Positions 1-7,701 of a stretch of 39,932 nt of DNA are shown here, piece after piece (the first letter of the stretch is position 1; every line of letters starts with the position of its first letter). The DNA lies in contig JAADDR010000104.1 in NCBI GenBank assembly GCA_013153865.1, forward strand, positions 1-39,932, in the 5' to 3' direction. The notes beneath the pieces are model-generated. The model was not told the DNA's origin. It worked only from the letters and a program-made list of their open reading frames with translations, and searched no databases. The position numbers and the translations under genes were made by a program. This DNA comes from Chlorobiota bacterium. Its GTDB lineage: Bacteria; Bacteroidota; Bacteroidia; Bacteroidales; JAADGE01.

Positions 1-380
1 ATTTTATAATTTCCTACTAATTTGTTTTTTTCGGGCTTCCAATTAATAGAATCGTCTTTTATTTCAACTTCGTCTATATCCGTTTCGGATATTAAATCTA
101 CAATTAACGAAGTGTCGTTTTTTAATTTAATGTCAAATACAGTATCGCGGTAGCCTATGTAAGCAACTTTGAGTAAAATATGACTTTTTGAGAAATGCAA
201 TTTAAAAGAACCGTCAATATTTGTTGCGGTTCCGGTTGTTACGTCGCCGAGTTCAAAAACTGCGGCACCCGTAACAGGTTCGTTTGTTTTTATATCTTTT
301 ACTATGCCGGTTACGATATATTCCTGAGAAAATGCAACAGTATTCAAAAATAAGATTAATATAAAAACAAATTTTTTCAT
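1..380 (-). CDS. Carboxypeptidase-regulatory-like domain surface protein, 3' part cut by window edge
   Basis: The reading frame starts at the ATG complementary to 378-380 and runs off the left edge, giving about 126 residues. It opens with a clear signal peptide (MKKFVFILILFLNTVAFSQ). Then comes a fold seen in CarboxypepD_reg-like domains: VTGIVKD, EPVTGAAVF, a GTATNIDGSF turn, VAYIGYRDT and a run ending in a DEVEI-type segment. In Bacteroidota this domain usually sits at the N-terminus of TonB-dependent receptors or other outer-membrane proteins, so the missing part is probably a barrel, but that cannot be seen. The gene is divergent from ansA. Family assignment is from recognised motifs; the full function is unknown. 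Confidence 0.75.
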   Translation of the reverse strand, partial: MKKFVFILILFLNTVAFSQEYIVTGIVKDIKTNEPVTGAAVFELGDVTTGTATNIDGSFKLHFSKSHILLKVAYIGYRDTVFDIKLKNDTSLIVDLISETDIDEVEIKDDSINWKPEKNKLVGNYK

Positions 381-458
381 CAATATCGGTATTTTTTAGT
401 TATATTAAATTTTTTGCATCTGCTCTAAGAACGATTATATTTGTTTTTAGTATGCAAA

Positions 459-477
459 AACGTTTTTAAAAAACGTT
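459..477. repeat. Inverted repeat in divergent intergenic region
   Basis: AACGTTTTT and AAAAACGTT face each other around a single A between the two divergent genes. It may be an operator for the left-hand surface protein or simply AT-rich palindrome noise. No regulator next to it points to a function. Confidence 0.35.
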
Positions 478-524
478 AAAAATATTTAAAATTATAAAAC
501 ACGTAATTTTTTTGCTAAAATAAA

Positions 525-555
525 TTTCAAAAAAAAGTATAATACTTTACTTTTG
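525..555 (+). promoter_or_regulatory. Bacteroidota -33/-7 promoter for ansA
   Basis: TTTC (525-528), a 19-base spacer and TACTTTTG (548-555) fit the Bacteroidota pattern TTTG-N19-TAnnTTTG with one change. Transcription would begin a few bases downstream, leaving a short leader before the ATG at 577. Confidence 0.45.
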
Positions 556-576
556 AAAATCGAAAACAAATAAATT

Positions 577-1608
577 ATGTCAAACAAACCCGCAGTACTG
601 ATTATTTATACCGGAGGAACCATCGGTATGATTGTTAATCCGGAAACAGGGGCATATAAACCCTTTGATTTCGGAAGCATATCAAAACAAGTTCCCGCAT
701 TAAAAAGTTTCGGCTATCGTCTTGAAACAATTTCTTTTGAAAAACCGATAGATTCAGCGGATTTGAAACCCGACACTTGGGTTAAGTTAGCAAAAATTCT
801 TAAAAAAAATCATTCCGAATTTGACGGGTTCGTTATTTTGCACGGCACGGACACAATGGCTTATACAGCATCGGCTCTCAGTTTTATGTTGCAGGACTTT
901 TATAAACCGGTTATACTTACCGGCTCTCAATTACCCGTAGAAATGCTACGTACCGACGGAAAAGAAAATTTAATAACTGCGGTTGAAATAGCGGCGGCAA
1001 AAAAAAATAATATGCCGGTTGTTCCGGAAGTATGTATTTATTTTGATAATAAACTTTTCAGAGGAAATCGCACAACCAAAAAAAATGCCGAATATTTTGA
1101 TGCTTTTGATTCTCCTAATTTTCCGGCTTTGGCAGAGGCAGGCATAAAGATAAAATATGATACCAAGTACATAAAATACCCCGAATACAATAAAATCCCG
1201 ACTATTCATACCGATATTGATACTAATATAGCACTTGTAAAAATATTTCCGGGTATTCGCGAAAATTATTTAAAAACAATTTTTTCGGTTGACGGATTAA
1301 AAGCAGTTGTGTTGGAAACCTACGGTTCCGGTAATGCAATTACCGACAAATGGTTTACGGATATACTTTCGGAAGCAAACAAAAAAGGAATAATAATTCT
1401 TAACATATCACAATGCGTGGGAGGTTCGGTAGCAATGGAAAAATACGAAACAGGCAGACAACTTGCGGAAGCCGGGGTTATAAGCGGTTATGATATGACA
1501 ACCGAAGCTGCCGTAACAAAATTAATGTATTTATTCGGATTAGGGCTTAACGTTAAGGAAATAAAAAAATATTTACAAGAATCTATAGCCGGAGAACTCA
1601 CGAAATAA
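577..1608 (+). CDS. ansA: L-asparaginase type I (AnsA)
   Basis: This enzyme hydrolyses L-asparagine to aspartate and ammonia. At 343 residues it has the usual type I length. Both catalytic threonine motifs are visible: YTGGTIGM with Thr15 and HGTDTM with Thr91-Asp92. The conserved LTGSQLP and TDGKENL segments follow. There is no signal peptide, so it should be cytoplasmic, which fits the housekeeping AnsA branch better than the periplasmic high-affinity type II enzymes. It is a single gene, divergent from the left-edge gene, with its own -33/-7 promoter. A long AT-rich hairpin follows the stop codon. The start gives the expected N-terminus directly before the first beta strand. Confidence 0.93.
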   Translation: MSNKPAVLIIYTGGTIGMIVNPETGAYKPFDFGSISKQVPALKSFGYRLETISFEKPIDSADLKPDTWVKLAKILKKNHSEFDGFVILHGTDTMAYTASALSFMLQDFYKPVILTGSQLPVEMLRTDGKENLITAVEIAAAKKNNMPVVPEVCIYFDNKLFRGNRTTKKNAEYFDAFDSPNFPALAEAGIKIKYDTKYIKYPEYNKIPTIHTDIDTNIALVKIFPGIRENYLKTIFSVDGLKAVVLETYGSGNAITDKWFTDILSEANKKGIIILNISQCVGGSVAMEKYETGRQLAEAGVISGYDMTTEAAVTKLMYLFGLGLNVKEIKKYLQESIAGELTK

Positions 1609-1679
1609 AATATCTTCTCTTACGTTTACAGATTACGCTTCGGCAGTTATTTATTTTATAAAGGAAATCTTGTACGTTT

Positions 1680-1712
1680 AAATATTTTTTTTTTGGTTTG
1701 AAAAAAATATTT
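1680..1712 (+). terminator. AT-rich hairpin after ansA
   Basis: AAATATTTTTTT (1680-1691) pairs with AAAAAAATATTT (1701-1712) around a 9-base loop. It lies 70 bases after the ansA stop and could end that transcript. It is made only of A/T pairs, so it is a weak call. It overlaps a possible promoter for the tRNA. Confidence 0.35.
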
Positions 1713-1719
1713 AATTTCG
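1689..1719 (+). promoter_or_regulatory. Possible -33/-7 promoter for tRNA-Ser
   Basis: TTTT (1689-1692), 19 bases, then TAATTTCG (1712-1719) resembles the Bacteroidota promoter. The tRNA starts 30 bases downstream, a reasonable leader. The -33 element lies in a T run, so the match is partly low-complexity. Confidence 0.3.
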
Positions 1720-1749
1720 GCAATTGAAAACCGTTTCCGGCTGACTCGA

Positions 1750-1838
1750 GGAGAGGTGTCCGAGCGGCTTAAGGAGCACGCCTGGAAAGCGTGTATACAC
1801 AATAACGTGTATCGAGGGTTCGAATCCCTCTCTCTCCG
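1750..1838 (+). tRNA. tRNA-Ser (anticodon GGA)
   Basis: A class II cloverleaf of 89 bases is visible. The acceptor arm GGAGAGG pairs with TCTCTCC (1831-1837) with one G-U pair, followed by discriminator G. The anticodon stem CACGC/GCGTG closes the loop CTGGAAA, whose anticodon GGA is at 1784-1786 and reads serine codons UCC/UCU. A long variable arm (about 1794-1812) is typical of tRNA-Ser. The T arm is GAGGG-TTCGAAT-CCCTC. The 3' CCA is not encoded. Confidence 0.96.
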
Positions 1839-1889
1839 CTTGTAAACGGAATATTTTAATAACTTAATATAAAAATAAAAAAAAGAGAC

Positions 1890-2711
1890 ATGAAAAAGTT
1901 ATTTGCATTAGCAGCAATTTTGGGAATGTTTATGTTTGGCGTAAACCAGCAAACTTATGCGCAAAATGAAGGCGACACCGCCGCAACCGTACAGACGGAT
2001 ACAACCGCAGCGGATAATGCCGCCGTTACAAATGATGCAGCAACCGATGATACGGCTGCGGCAGAAGAAGGAAACAACGGAGAACTTCATAAAGTAATAA
2101 AAGAAAAATTTATCGAAGGAGGTCCGTTCTTCATGAGCTTTGTTTTAATTGCGTTAATTCTCGGTTTAGCTCTTTCGATAGAAAGAATTATCTATTTGAA
2201 TTTAGCAACGACAAATACCGATAAACTTCTCGCAAAAGTAGAAGAAGCTCTCGAAACCGGAGGTATAGAAGCAGCAAAAGAAGTTTGCAGAAATACCAGA
2301 GGTCCCGTTGCAAGTATTTTTTATCAAGGATTAAGCAGAGCCGACCAAGGTATCGAAGTAGTCGAAAAATCCGTAGAAGCATACGGAAGCGTACAAATGG
2401 GACTGCTCGAAAGAGGTTTAACATGGATATCTCTGTTTATAGCATTAGCACCGATGTTAGGATTTATGGGTACGGTTATCGGTATGATTGATGCGTTTGA
2501 TAAAATTCAAGCAGCCGGCGACGTAAATGCAGGATTAGTTGCAGGCGGTATTAAAATCGCTTTGATTACAACCGTTTCCGGATTGATTGTTGCTATGATT
2601 CTTCAAATATTCTATAACTACATAGCTTCTAAAATCGATGCTTTAGTAAGTAATATGGAAGATGCATCAATCTCTCTTATCGATATTCTCGTAAAATATC
2701 AAAACAGATAA
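1890..2711 (+). CDS. exbB: ExbB / MotA-TolQ-ExbB family proton channel
   Basis: This is the channel subunit of a TonB-type energy-transducing complex. It uses the proton gradient to drive outer-membrane receptors through TonB. The 273 residues start with a signal-like segment, then an Ala/Thr/Asp-rich linker to about residue 65. Membrane spans follow at about 77-104, 176-204 and 218-248. The hallmark segment APMLGFMGTVIGMIDAF is present in the second. The extra N-terminal periplasmic stretch is common in Bacteroidota ExbB. It leads an operon with a small membrane protein and two ExbD genes. No tonB gene is in the window. Confidence 0.92.
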   Translation: MKKLFALAAILGMFMFGVNQQTYAQNEGDTAATVQTDTTAADNAAVTNDAATDDTAAAEEGNNGELHKVIKEKFIEGGPFFMSFVLIALILGLALSIERIIYLNLATTNTDKLLAKVEEALETGGIEAAKEVCRNTRGPVASIFYQGLSRADQGIEVVEKSVEAYGSVQMGLLERGLTWISLFIALAPMLGFMGTVIGMIDAFDKIQAAGDVNAGLVAGGIKIALITTVSGLIVAMILQIFYNYIASKIDALVSNMEDASISLIDILVKYQNR

Positions 2712-2743
2712 AAAAATATTTAATTTTCTAAATCATCGCAGCT

Positions 2744-3190
2744 ATGACTGATAATATAGCCAAAATAACGAAAATATTGCTTTGGGTTTTAATCGCATTA
2801 TCAATGTTCTATGCTATAATGTTGTTTGTAAATACAACAGAGCAGGATACTAAATGGATTGAAAACGCATTGACCTTTACAACAGTACTGCTTGTAATAG
2901 CAGTAGCTTCGGTAATTATTTTTTCGATAGTAAATTTTATCTTAAATTTAATGTCTAATCCGAAAAAAGCCTTGCTCTCGCTGATACCTATTATCGTACT
3001 CGGCGGAGTATTCTTATTTGCTTATTCCGCTGCTTCCGACGAAGTTCTTTATATGCCTACTTATGAAGGTTCGGATAATGTTCCCGGTGTTCTTAAATGG
3101 TCGGGTGCCGGTCTTATAACGGCATATATTTTCTTCGGACTTGCAGTGCTTTCTATATTATATGTAGAAATAGCAAAATTTTTCAAATAA
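2744..3190 (+). CDS. Four-span membrane protein of the ExbB/ExbD operon
   Basis: This is a 148-residue integral membrane protein of unknown function. Four hydrophobic spans can be seen, at about residues 11-28, 41-68, 77-95 and 120-145. The loop before the last contains Asp, Tyr and Gly. I do not recognise a named domain. It lies 32 bases after exbB and 67 bases before the first exbD. The same position between exbB and exbD is commonly filled by a small membrane protein in Bacteroidota, so it may be an accessory part of the Exb complex. That role is inferred from position only. Confidence 0.75.
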   Translation: MTDNIAKITKILLWVLIALSMFYAIMLFVNTTEQDTKWIENALTFTTVLLVIAVASVIIFSIVNFILNLMSNPKKALLSLIPIIVLGGVFLFAYSAASDEVLYMPTYEGSDNVPGVLKWSGAGLITAYIFFGLAVLSILYVEIAKFFK

Positions 3191-3257
3191 TTTATATTGT
3201 TCGAAAATCTTTGTCGATTAAAGGCAAAGATTTTCGAAATTTTAAAAACATATACCG

Positions 3258-3845
3258 ATGGCAAGAAGACCCTTACAAGAAATAAATGCAGGTTCAATGG
3301 CTGACATTGCTTTCTTATTGCTGATTTTCTTTTTGGTAACAACTACCATGAGTACCAATACCGGAATGCAGAGAAAATTACCGCCGCCTCCGGACCCGAA
3401 TCAAAAAAATGACGAAAAAAACGTAAAAGAAAGAAATGTAATGGTTGTCTTAATAAACAAAGACAATAATATTGCCATTAAAGGAAGACCTATACAATTG
3501 AAAGATATTTGCGAAAAAACAAAAAAGTTTTTCCTTAATCCGAATAACGACGAAAATTTGCCCGAAAAGAAAATTAAAGATATTCCTTATTTCGGCAAAT
3601 ATCCGGTTTCAAAAGGCGTAGTTTCTTTACAAACAGACCGTGCCACAAACTACGAAAAATACCTGCAGGTTAATAACGAATTGGTTAGAGCAGTAAACGA
3701 GTTAAGAGACGAAAAAGCAAAACAAAAATTCGGAATGCCCTTTGACGAACTGGATCAGGACAAACAAAAAGCAATTAAAGAAGTGTTCCCTCTGAATATT
3801 TCGGAAGCGGAACCCAGAAGAATTGCTGCCGGAGCAGGCAAATAA
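3258..3845 (+). CDS. exbD: ExbD-type biopolymer transport protein (copy 1)
   Basis: The 195-residue protein has a short cytoplasmic N-terminus, one membrane span at about 13-33 (SMADIAFLLLIFFLVTTT) and a periplasmic domain. The Asp in MADIAFLLL is the conserved proton-pathway residue of ExbD/TolR. The periplasmic part is longer and more charged than in proteobacterial ExbD, with a Pro-rich PPPPDPNQ stretch just after the membrane. Together with ExbB it would form the proton-driven motor that works with TonB. It is followed 28 bases later by a second ExbD. Confidence 0.88.
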   Translation: MARRPLQEINAGSMADIAFLLLIFFLVTTTMSTNTGMQRKLPPPPDPNQKNDEKNVKERNVMVVLINKDNNIAIKGRPIQLKDICEKTKKFFLNPNNDENLPEKKIKDIPYFGKYPVSKGVVSLQTDRATNYEKYLQVNNELVRAVNELRDEKAKQKFGMPFDELDQDKQKAIKEVFPLNISEAEPRRIAAGAGK

Positions 3846-3873
3846 TTTTACAGAACCTAAAAAATAAAAATAA

Positions 3874-4353
3874 ATGGCAAAATTTGCAAGAAAAGGAAAA
3901 GGCGGAACACCGGCAATTTCCACGGCATCTTTACCCGATATCGTTTTTATGTTGTTGTTCTTTTTTATGACAGTAACAACAATGAAAGAGGTCGATCTTA
4001 AAGTTAAGATAGAAAAACCGAAAGCAACAGAGGTAAAAAAGATTGAAAATAAAGCCCTGGTTAAATATATTAACATCGGTGTACCTATTAAAAAATACCA
4101 ATCTAAATTCGGTAAAGAACCTATAATTCAGTTAAATGACGCATTTGCAAAAGTGCGGGACGTTGTGCCGTGGGTAGATGCCGTAAGAGCCGACATGGAT
4201 GCCGAAAACAGAAGCAAAATGACAACGGCTCTTAAAATTGACAAAAACGCAAAAATGGGTATAGTTACAGACGTAAAACAAGAACTCAGAAAAGCTAAAG
4301 CATTAAAAATAACTTATATTGCCGATAAAACAACACAAGAAGACTTTTATTAG
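3874..4353 (+). CDS. exbD: ExbD-type biopolymer transport protein (copy 2)
   Basis: The 159-residue protein shows the same layout as the gene before it: basic N-terminus, then ASLPDIVFMLLFFFMTVTT as the single span with its conserved Asp, then a Lys-rich periplasmic domain. Two different ExbD genes in a row are usual in Bacteroidota, and the two copies probably form mixed dimers in the motor. It is the last gene of the operon and is followed by a strong hairpin terminator. Confidence 0.88.
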   Translation: MAKFARKGKGGTPAISTASLPDIVFMLLFFFMTVTTMKEVDLKVKIEKPKATEVKKIENKALVKYINIGVPIKKYQSKFGKEPIIQLNDAFAKVRDVVPWVDAVRADMDAENRSKMTTALKIDKNAKMGIVTDVKQELRKAKALKITYIADKTTQEDFY

Positions 4354-4375
4354 GCAAATTCTTTTTTAAAATCTG

Positions 4376-4421
4376 AAAAACGGGTTGTTTCCCTTTCTTA
4401 ACGGAGGCAGCCCGTTTTTTT
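4376..4421 (+). terminator. Rho-independent terminator after exbD
   Basis: AAACGGGTTG (4378-4387) pairs with CAGCCCGTTT with one G-U pair, and a T run follows to 4421. It closes the exb operon before mutL. Confidence 0.8.
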
Positions 4422-4516
4422 ACGATAAAATCAAATTCGTAAGTTCTTCGAAAATGAATAATTTGATTTAAGATTTCGATAAAATTCTTTATTTTGCAAA
4501 TAAATTATTTCGATTA

Positions 4517-6337
4517 ATGTCTGATATAATACAATTGTTACCCGATTCCGTTGCAAACCAGATAGCTGCGGGAGAAGTAATACAGCGTCCGGCATCCGTT
4601 GTAAAAGAACTTACGGAAAATGCTTTAGATGCGGGCGCAGATACAATTACCGTAAATATAAAAGATGCAGGAAGAACCTTAATACAAGTAATCGATAACG
4701 GCAAAGGAATGTCGGAAACCGATGCCCGCATGGCTTTTGAAAGACACGCAACTTCCAAAATACGCATGGCGGAAGATTTATTCAGTCTGCAAACAATGGG
4801 TTTCAGAGGTGAAGCATTGGCATCAATTGCCGCGGTTGCCGATGTGGAACTGAAAACAAAACCGTATCATAACGAACTCGGAACATACATTCACATAAAA
4901 GGCTCGGAATTAATAAAACAAGAAACCGTATCTTGTGCGGCGGGAAGTAACTTTTCCGTAAAAAATCTTTTCTTTAATATCCCCGCCAGACGTAAATTTC
5001 TGAAAAAAGACAGCACCGAATTTAAACATATCGTAAGCGAATTTAAAAAAACAGCTCTGGCTTATCCCGAAATAAATTTTTCTTTGTATCATAACGAAAA
5101 CATTATTTTTAAACTGAAAAAAGAAACTCTTATAAAGCGCATTATAGATATATTCGGAAAATCATATCAAAAAAATCTTATATCAATCAACAGCCGTACA
5201 AGCATCCTAAATATAACCGGTTATGCAGGAACTCCCGAAACGGCAAAAAAACGCAACGAAGACCAATATTTCTTTGTAAACAAACGCTTTATGAAACACT
5301 CGTATTTCTATAAAGCATTACTTTCGGCTTACGAAGGTATAATACGTCCGGACTTGCATCCGTCTTTTTTTATTTATTTTGATATTGCTCCCGAGCAAAT
5401 AGATATTAATATACATCCTGCCAAAATAGAAATAAACTTCGAAAATTCGCAAGGTATTTTTCAGCTTTTAAGAGCAGCGGTAAGGCAAGCACTCGGAAAA
5501 TCAAATGTCGGACCATCCATTGATTTCGACCGCGACGGATTTATAGAAATGCCTTATGCCGGAAACATAAAAGAAAATCCGGAACTTCCGGATATAGTAA
5601 CCGACAGAAACTATAACCCTTTCGAAGACGAAACTGTTAACGAAGCATCTTTTATAGTTAAAAAAAATAAACAACGGGATACAGTTCCCGAAAATTGGGA
5701 TGTTCTGTATAAAAGTTTTGAAAGTAAAATAAATTTTGACGACGAGCCGGAAAACCTGAACAAATTAACAAAACATTTTACTCCGGTTTTTCAATTTAAG
5801 AAAAAATATCTTATTACCTCAATATCTTCCGGGATATTAATCATTCACATAACCAGAGCGCACGAGAGGATAATATTCGAAGAATTTGCGGATAATTACG
5901 GAAAAAACGGCAAAATACCTTCCCAGCAATTAAATTATCCTGCTGAAATAATACTTAACTCCTCGGATTATGATTATCTTTATTCGGTAAAAGATATATT
6001 AAAAGATACAGGATTTACAATTTTATTTCTCGAATCCGATAAAATTACGATAAAAGGAATCCCCGCATTCTTATCGGGAGCTAATCCTAAAGAACTTATA
6101 GAATCGGTGCTTACGCAAATAAAAGACGACCCCGAATTAATTACCGAAAACACATTCGAAAAAATAGCCGAATTACTTGCCCGCAAAAAATCAATGACTT
6201 TTGCAAAAACTCTGGCGGAGGAAGAACTACAGCAACTTGTGCATGCTCTGCTTACTTGCCGTAACCCGAATTATACTAACGACGGCAGAAAAATAATGCA
6301 TAAAATACCGGCAACAGAAATAGAATCTCTGTTTTAA
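4517..6337 (+). CDS. mutL: DNA mismatch repair protein MutL
   Basis: MutL links mismatch recognition by MutS to strand removal. The N-terminal GHKL ATPase is clear: NQIAAGEVIQRPASVVKEL (14-32), ENALDAGA (34-41), DNGKGMS and TMGFRGEALASI. The transducer domain follows, with DINIHPAKIEI. The C-terminal dimerisation domain spans about residues 420-606. Its usual metal-binding motif DQHAxxER reads H-I-T-R-A-H-E-R at 444-451, so the first three motif residues are changed. The C-terminus has CRNPNYTNDGRKI in place of CPHGRP. Length (606) is normal. The stop codon overlaps the next gene by one base, so the two are probably co-translated. Confidence 0.93.
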   Translation: MSDIIQLLPDSVANQIAAGEVIQRPASVVKELTENALDAGADTITVNIKDAGRTLIQVIDNGKGMSETDARMAFERHATSKIRMAEDLFSLQTMGFRGEALASIAAVADVELKTKPYHNELGTYIHIKGSELIKQETVSCAAGSNFSVKNLFFNIPARRKFLKKDSTEFKHIVSEFKKTALAYPEINFSLYHNENIIFKLKKETLIKRIIDIFGKSYQKNLISINSRTSILNITGYAGTPETAKKRNEDQYFFVNKRFMKHSYFYKALLSAYEGIIRPDLHPSFFIYFDIAPEQIDINIHPAKIEINFENSQGIFQLLRAAVRQALGKSNVGPSIDFDRDGFIEMPYAGNIKENPELPDIVTDRNYNPFEDETVNEASFIVKKNKQRDTVPENWDVLYKSFESKINFDDEPENLNKLTKHFTPVFQFKKKYLITSISSGILIIHITRAHERIIFEEFADNYGKNGKIPSQQLNYPAEIILNSSDYDYLYSVKDILKDTGFTILFLESDKITIKGIPAFLSGANPKELIESVLTQIKDDPELITENTFEKIAELLARKKSMTFAKTLAEEELQQLVHALLTCRNPNYTNDGRKIMHKIPATEIESLF

Positions 6338-7044
6338 TGACGAATAATATTTACATAGAAGGAATAGGCAAAGTAAAAATAACCAAAAAAAAAGGAGTAA
6401 AACGCATAACTTTAAGCGTGAGCGAAACGGGAAACGTGCGCATAACAATTCCGTATCCGGTTTCTTTTAAAGATGCCGAACAATTTATAAACGAAAAAAA
6501 AGATTGGATTATTCGCAGCCGGAAAAAAATGAAAAGTAAAAAAAGAAATACATTATTTACTCCGCAAACCGTCTTTAACACAAAAAAACATCGCTTGCTT
6601 TTTATTCCGGGCAATAAAACATATATCATTGTAACAGATTCATACATAAAAGTTTATTACGATAAAAGTATTAAATTCGAAGACGAAAAATTTCAAAATT
6701 ACATAAGAACCGGCATAACAGAAACATTACGCTCCGAAGCGCGCGAATATCTTCCTGAAAGAACAAAGTATCTTGCCGAAATACATAATTTTAACTACGG
6801 CAAAGTAACCGTAAGAAATGCCAAAACACGTTGGGGAAGCTGCTCCGGAAAAAACAACATAAGTCTTAACATCCATCTTATGCGATTACCCGAACATCTT
6901 TCCGATTACGTTATTTTGCACGAATTATGCCATACAATAGAAAAAAATCACGGCAAAAATTTTTGGATGCTGCTTGATAAAGTTTCCGGAAACGCAAAAA
7001 AACTCGATTCCGAACTGAAAAAATTCAGCCCTAATATTTTTTAA
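6337..7044 (+). CDS. YgjP-like zinc metallopeptidase (DUF45)
   Basis: This is a predicted zinc-dependent peptidase of the YgjP/SprT-like group, 235 residues. The catalytic helix is visible as ILHELCHTIEKNHGKNFW, an HExxH with a downstream His-Gly as third-ligand region. It is preceded by TRWGSCSGKNNISLNIHLM, which is typical of DUF45. There is no signal peptide. The ATG overlaps the mutL stop by one base (TAATG), suggesting translational coupling, but no functional link to mismatch repair is known to me. The substrate is unknown. Confidence 0.85.
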   Translation: MTNNIYIEGIGKVKITKKKGVKRITLSVSETGNVRITIPYPVSFKDAEQFINEKKDWIIRSRKKMKSKKRNTLFTPQTVFNTKKHRLLFIPGNKTYIIVTDSYIKVYYDKSIKFEDEKFQNYIRTGITETLRSEAREYLPERTKYLAEIHNFNYGKVTVRNAKTRWGSCSGKNNISLNIHLMRLPEHLSDYVILHELCHTIEKNHGKNFWMLLDKVSGNAKKLDSELKKFSPNIF

Positions 7045-7061
7045 ACGATAAAATTCCTTAA

Positions 7062-7092
7062 CTTGCATTCCGGATATTTTTAATTATTTTTG
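7062..7092 (+). promoter_or_regulatory. Bacteroidota -33/-7 promoter for efp
   Basis: CTTG (7062-7065), a 19-base spacer and TATTTTTG (7085-7092) match the TTTG-N19-TAnnTTTG pattern. The ATG of efp lies 36 bases downstream. Confidence 0.6.
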
Positions 7093-7127
7093 CAAATTAA
7101 ATCAAAACTAAATTTTAAAAGAAAAAG

Positions 7128-7694
7128 ATGGCAACAACAGCAGACTTCAGAAACGGAATGACTATAGAATTTAAAAATGACTTATATAAAATCGTTTATT
7201 TTCAGCATGTAAAACCCGGCAAAGGTCCGGCATTCGTAAGAACAAAACTTAAAAGTCTTTCAACCGGTAAAGTGCTCGAAAATACATTTACATCCGGAGT
7301 AAAAGTTAACGAAGTAAGAGTAGAAAGACACCCGTATCAATTCCTTTATAAAGATGATTTAGGTTATCATTTTATGCATCAAAAAACATACGAACAAATA
7401 ACATTACAAGAACAACTTGTCGATAACAACGATTTACTTAAAGAAGGTCAAGACGTGGAAATGTTGTTTCGTGCCGAAAACAACAGGGTATTATCGTGCG
7501 ACTTACCGCCTTTCGTAGAATTGGAAGTAACATATACCGAGCCCGGATTTAAAGGAGATACGGCATCAGCATCGGCAACCAAACCGGCAACTCTCGAAAC
7601 GGGAGCCGAAATTAAAGTACCTTTATTCATAAATATCGGAGATGTATTAAAAATTGATACTCGCACAAGAGAATATTCCGAACGTGTTAAATAA
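7128..7694 (+). CDS. efp: Elongation factor P
   Basis: EF-P relieves ribosome stalling at polyproline. The 188 residues have the usual three-barrel length. The N-terminal domain carries VKPGKGPAF with Lys32 at the tip that reaches the peptidyl-transferase centre. The C-terminal domain ends with GDVLKIDTRTREYSERVK, the family signature. Modification of Lys32 cannot be judged, because no EpmA, EarP or YmfI-type gene is nearby. It leads a run with the phosphatase gene seven bases downstream. Confidence 0.95.
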   Translation: MATTADFRNGMTIEFKNDLYKIVYFQHVKPGKGPAFVRTKLKSLSTGKVLENTFTSGVKVNEVRVERHPYQFLYKDDLGYHFMHQKTYEQITLQEQLVDNNDLLKEGQDVEMLFRAENNRVLSCDLPPFVELEVTYTEPGFKGDTASASATKPATLETGAEIKVPLFINIGDVLKIDTRTREYSERVK

Positions 7695-7701
7695 ATAAAC
7701 C

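Noticed and set aside
4462..4496. A -33/-7 promoter before mutL
   Set aside because: TTTG and TTATTTTG are present, but the spacer is 23 bases and the second box lacks the leading TA, so the match is too weak.
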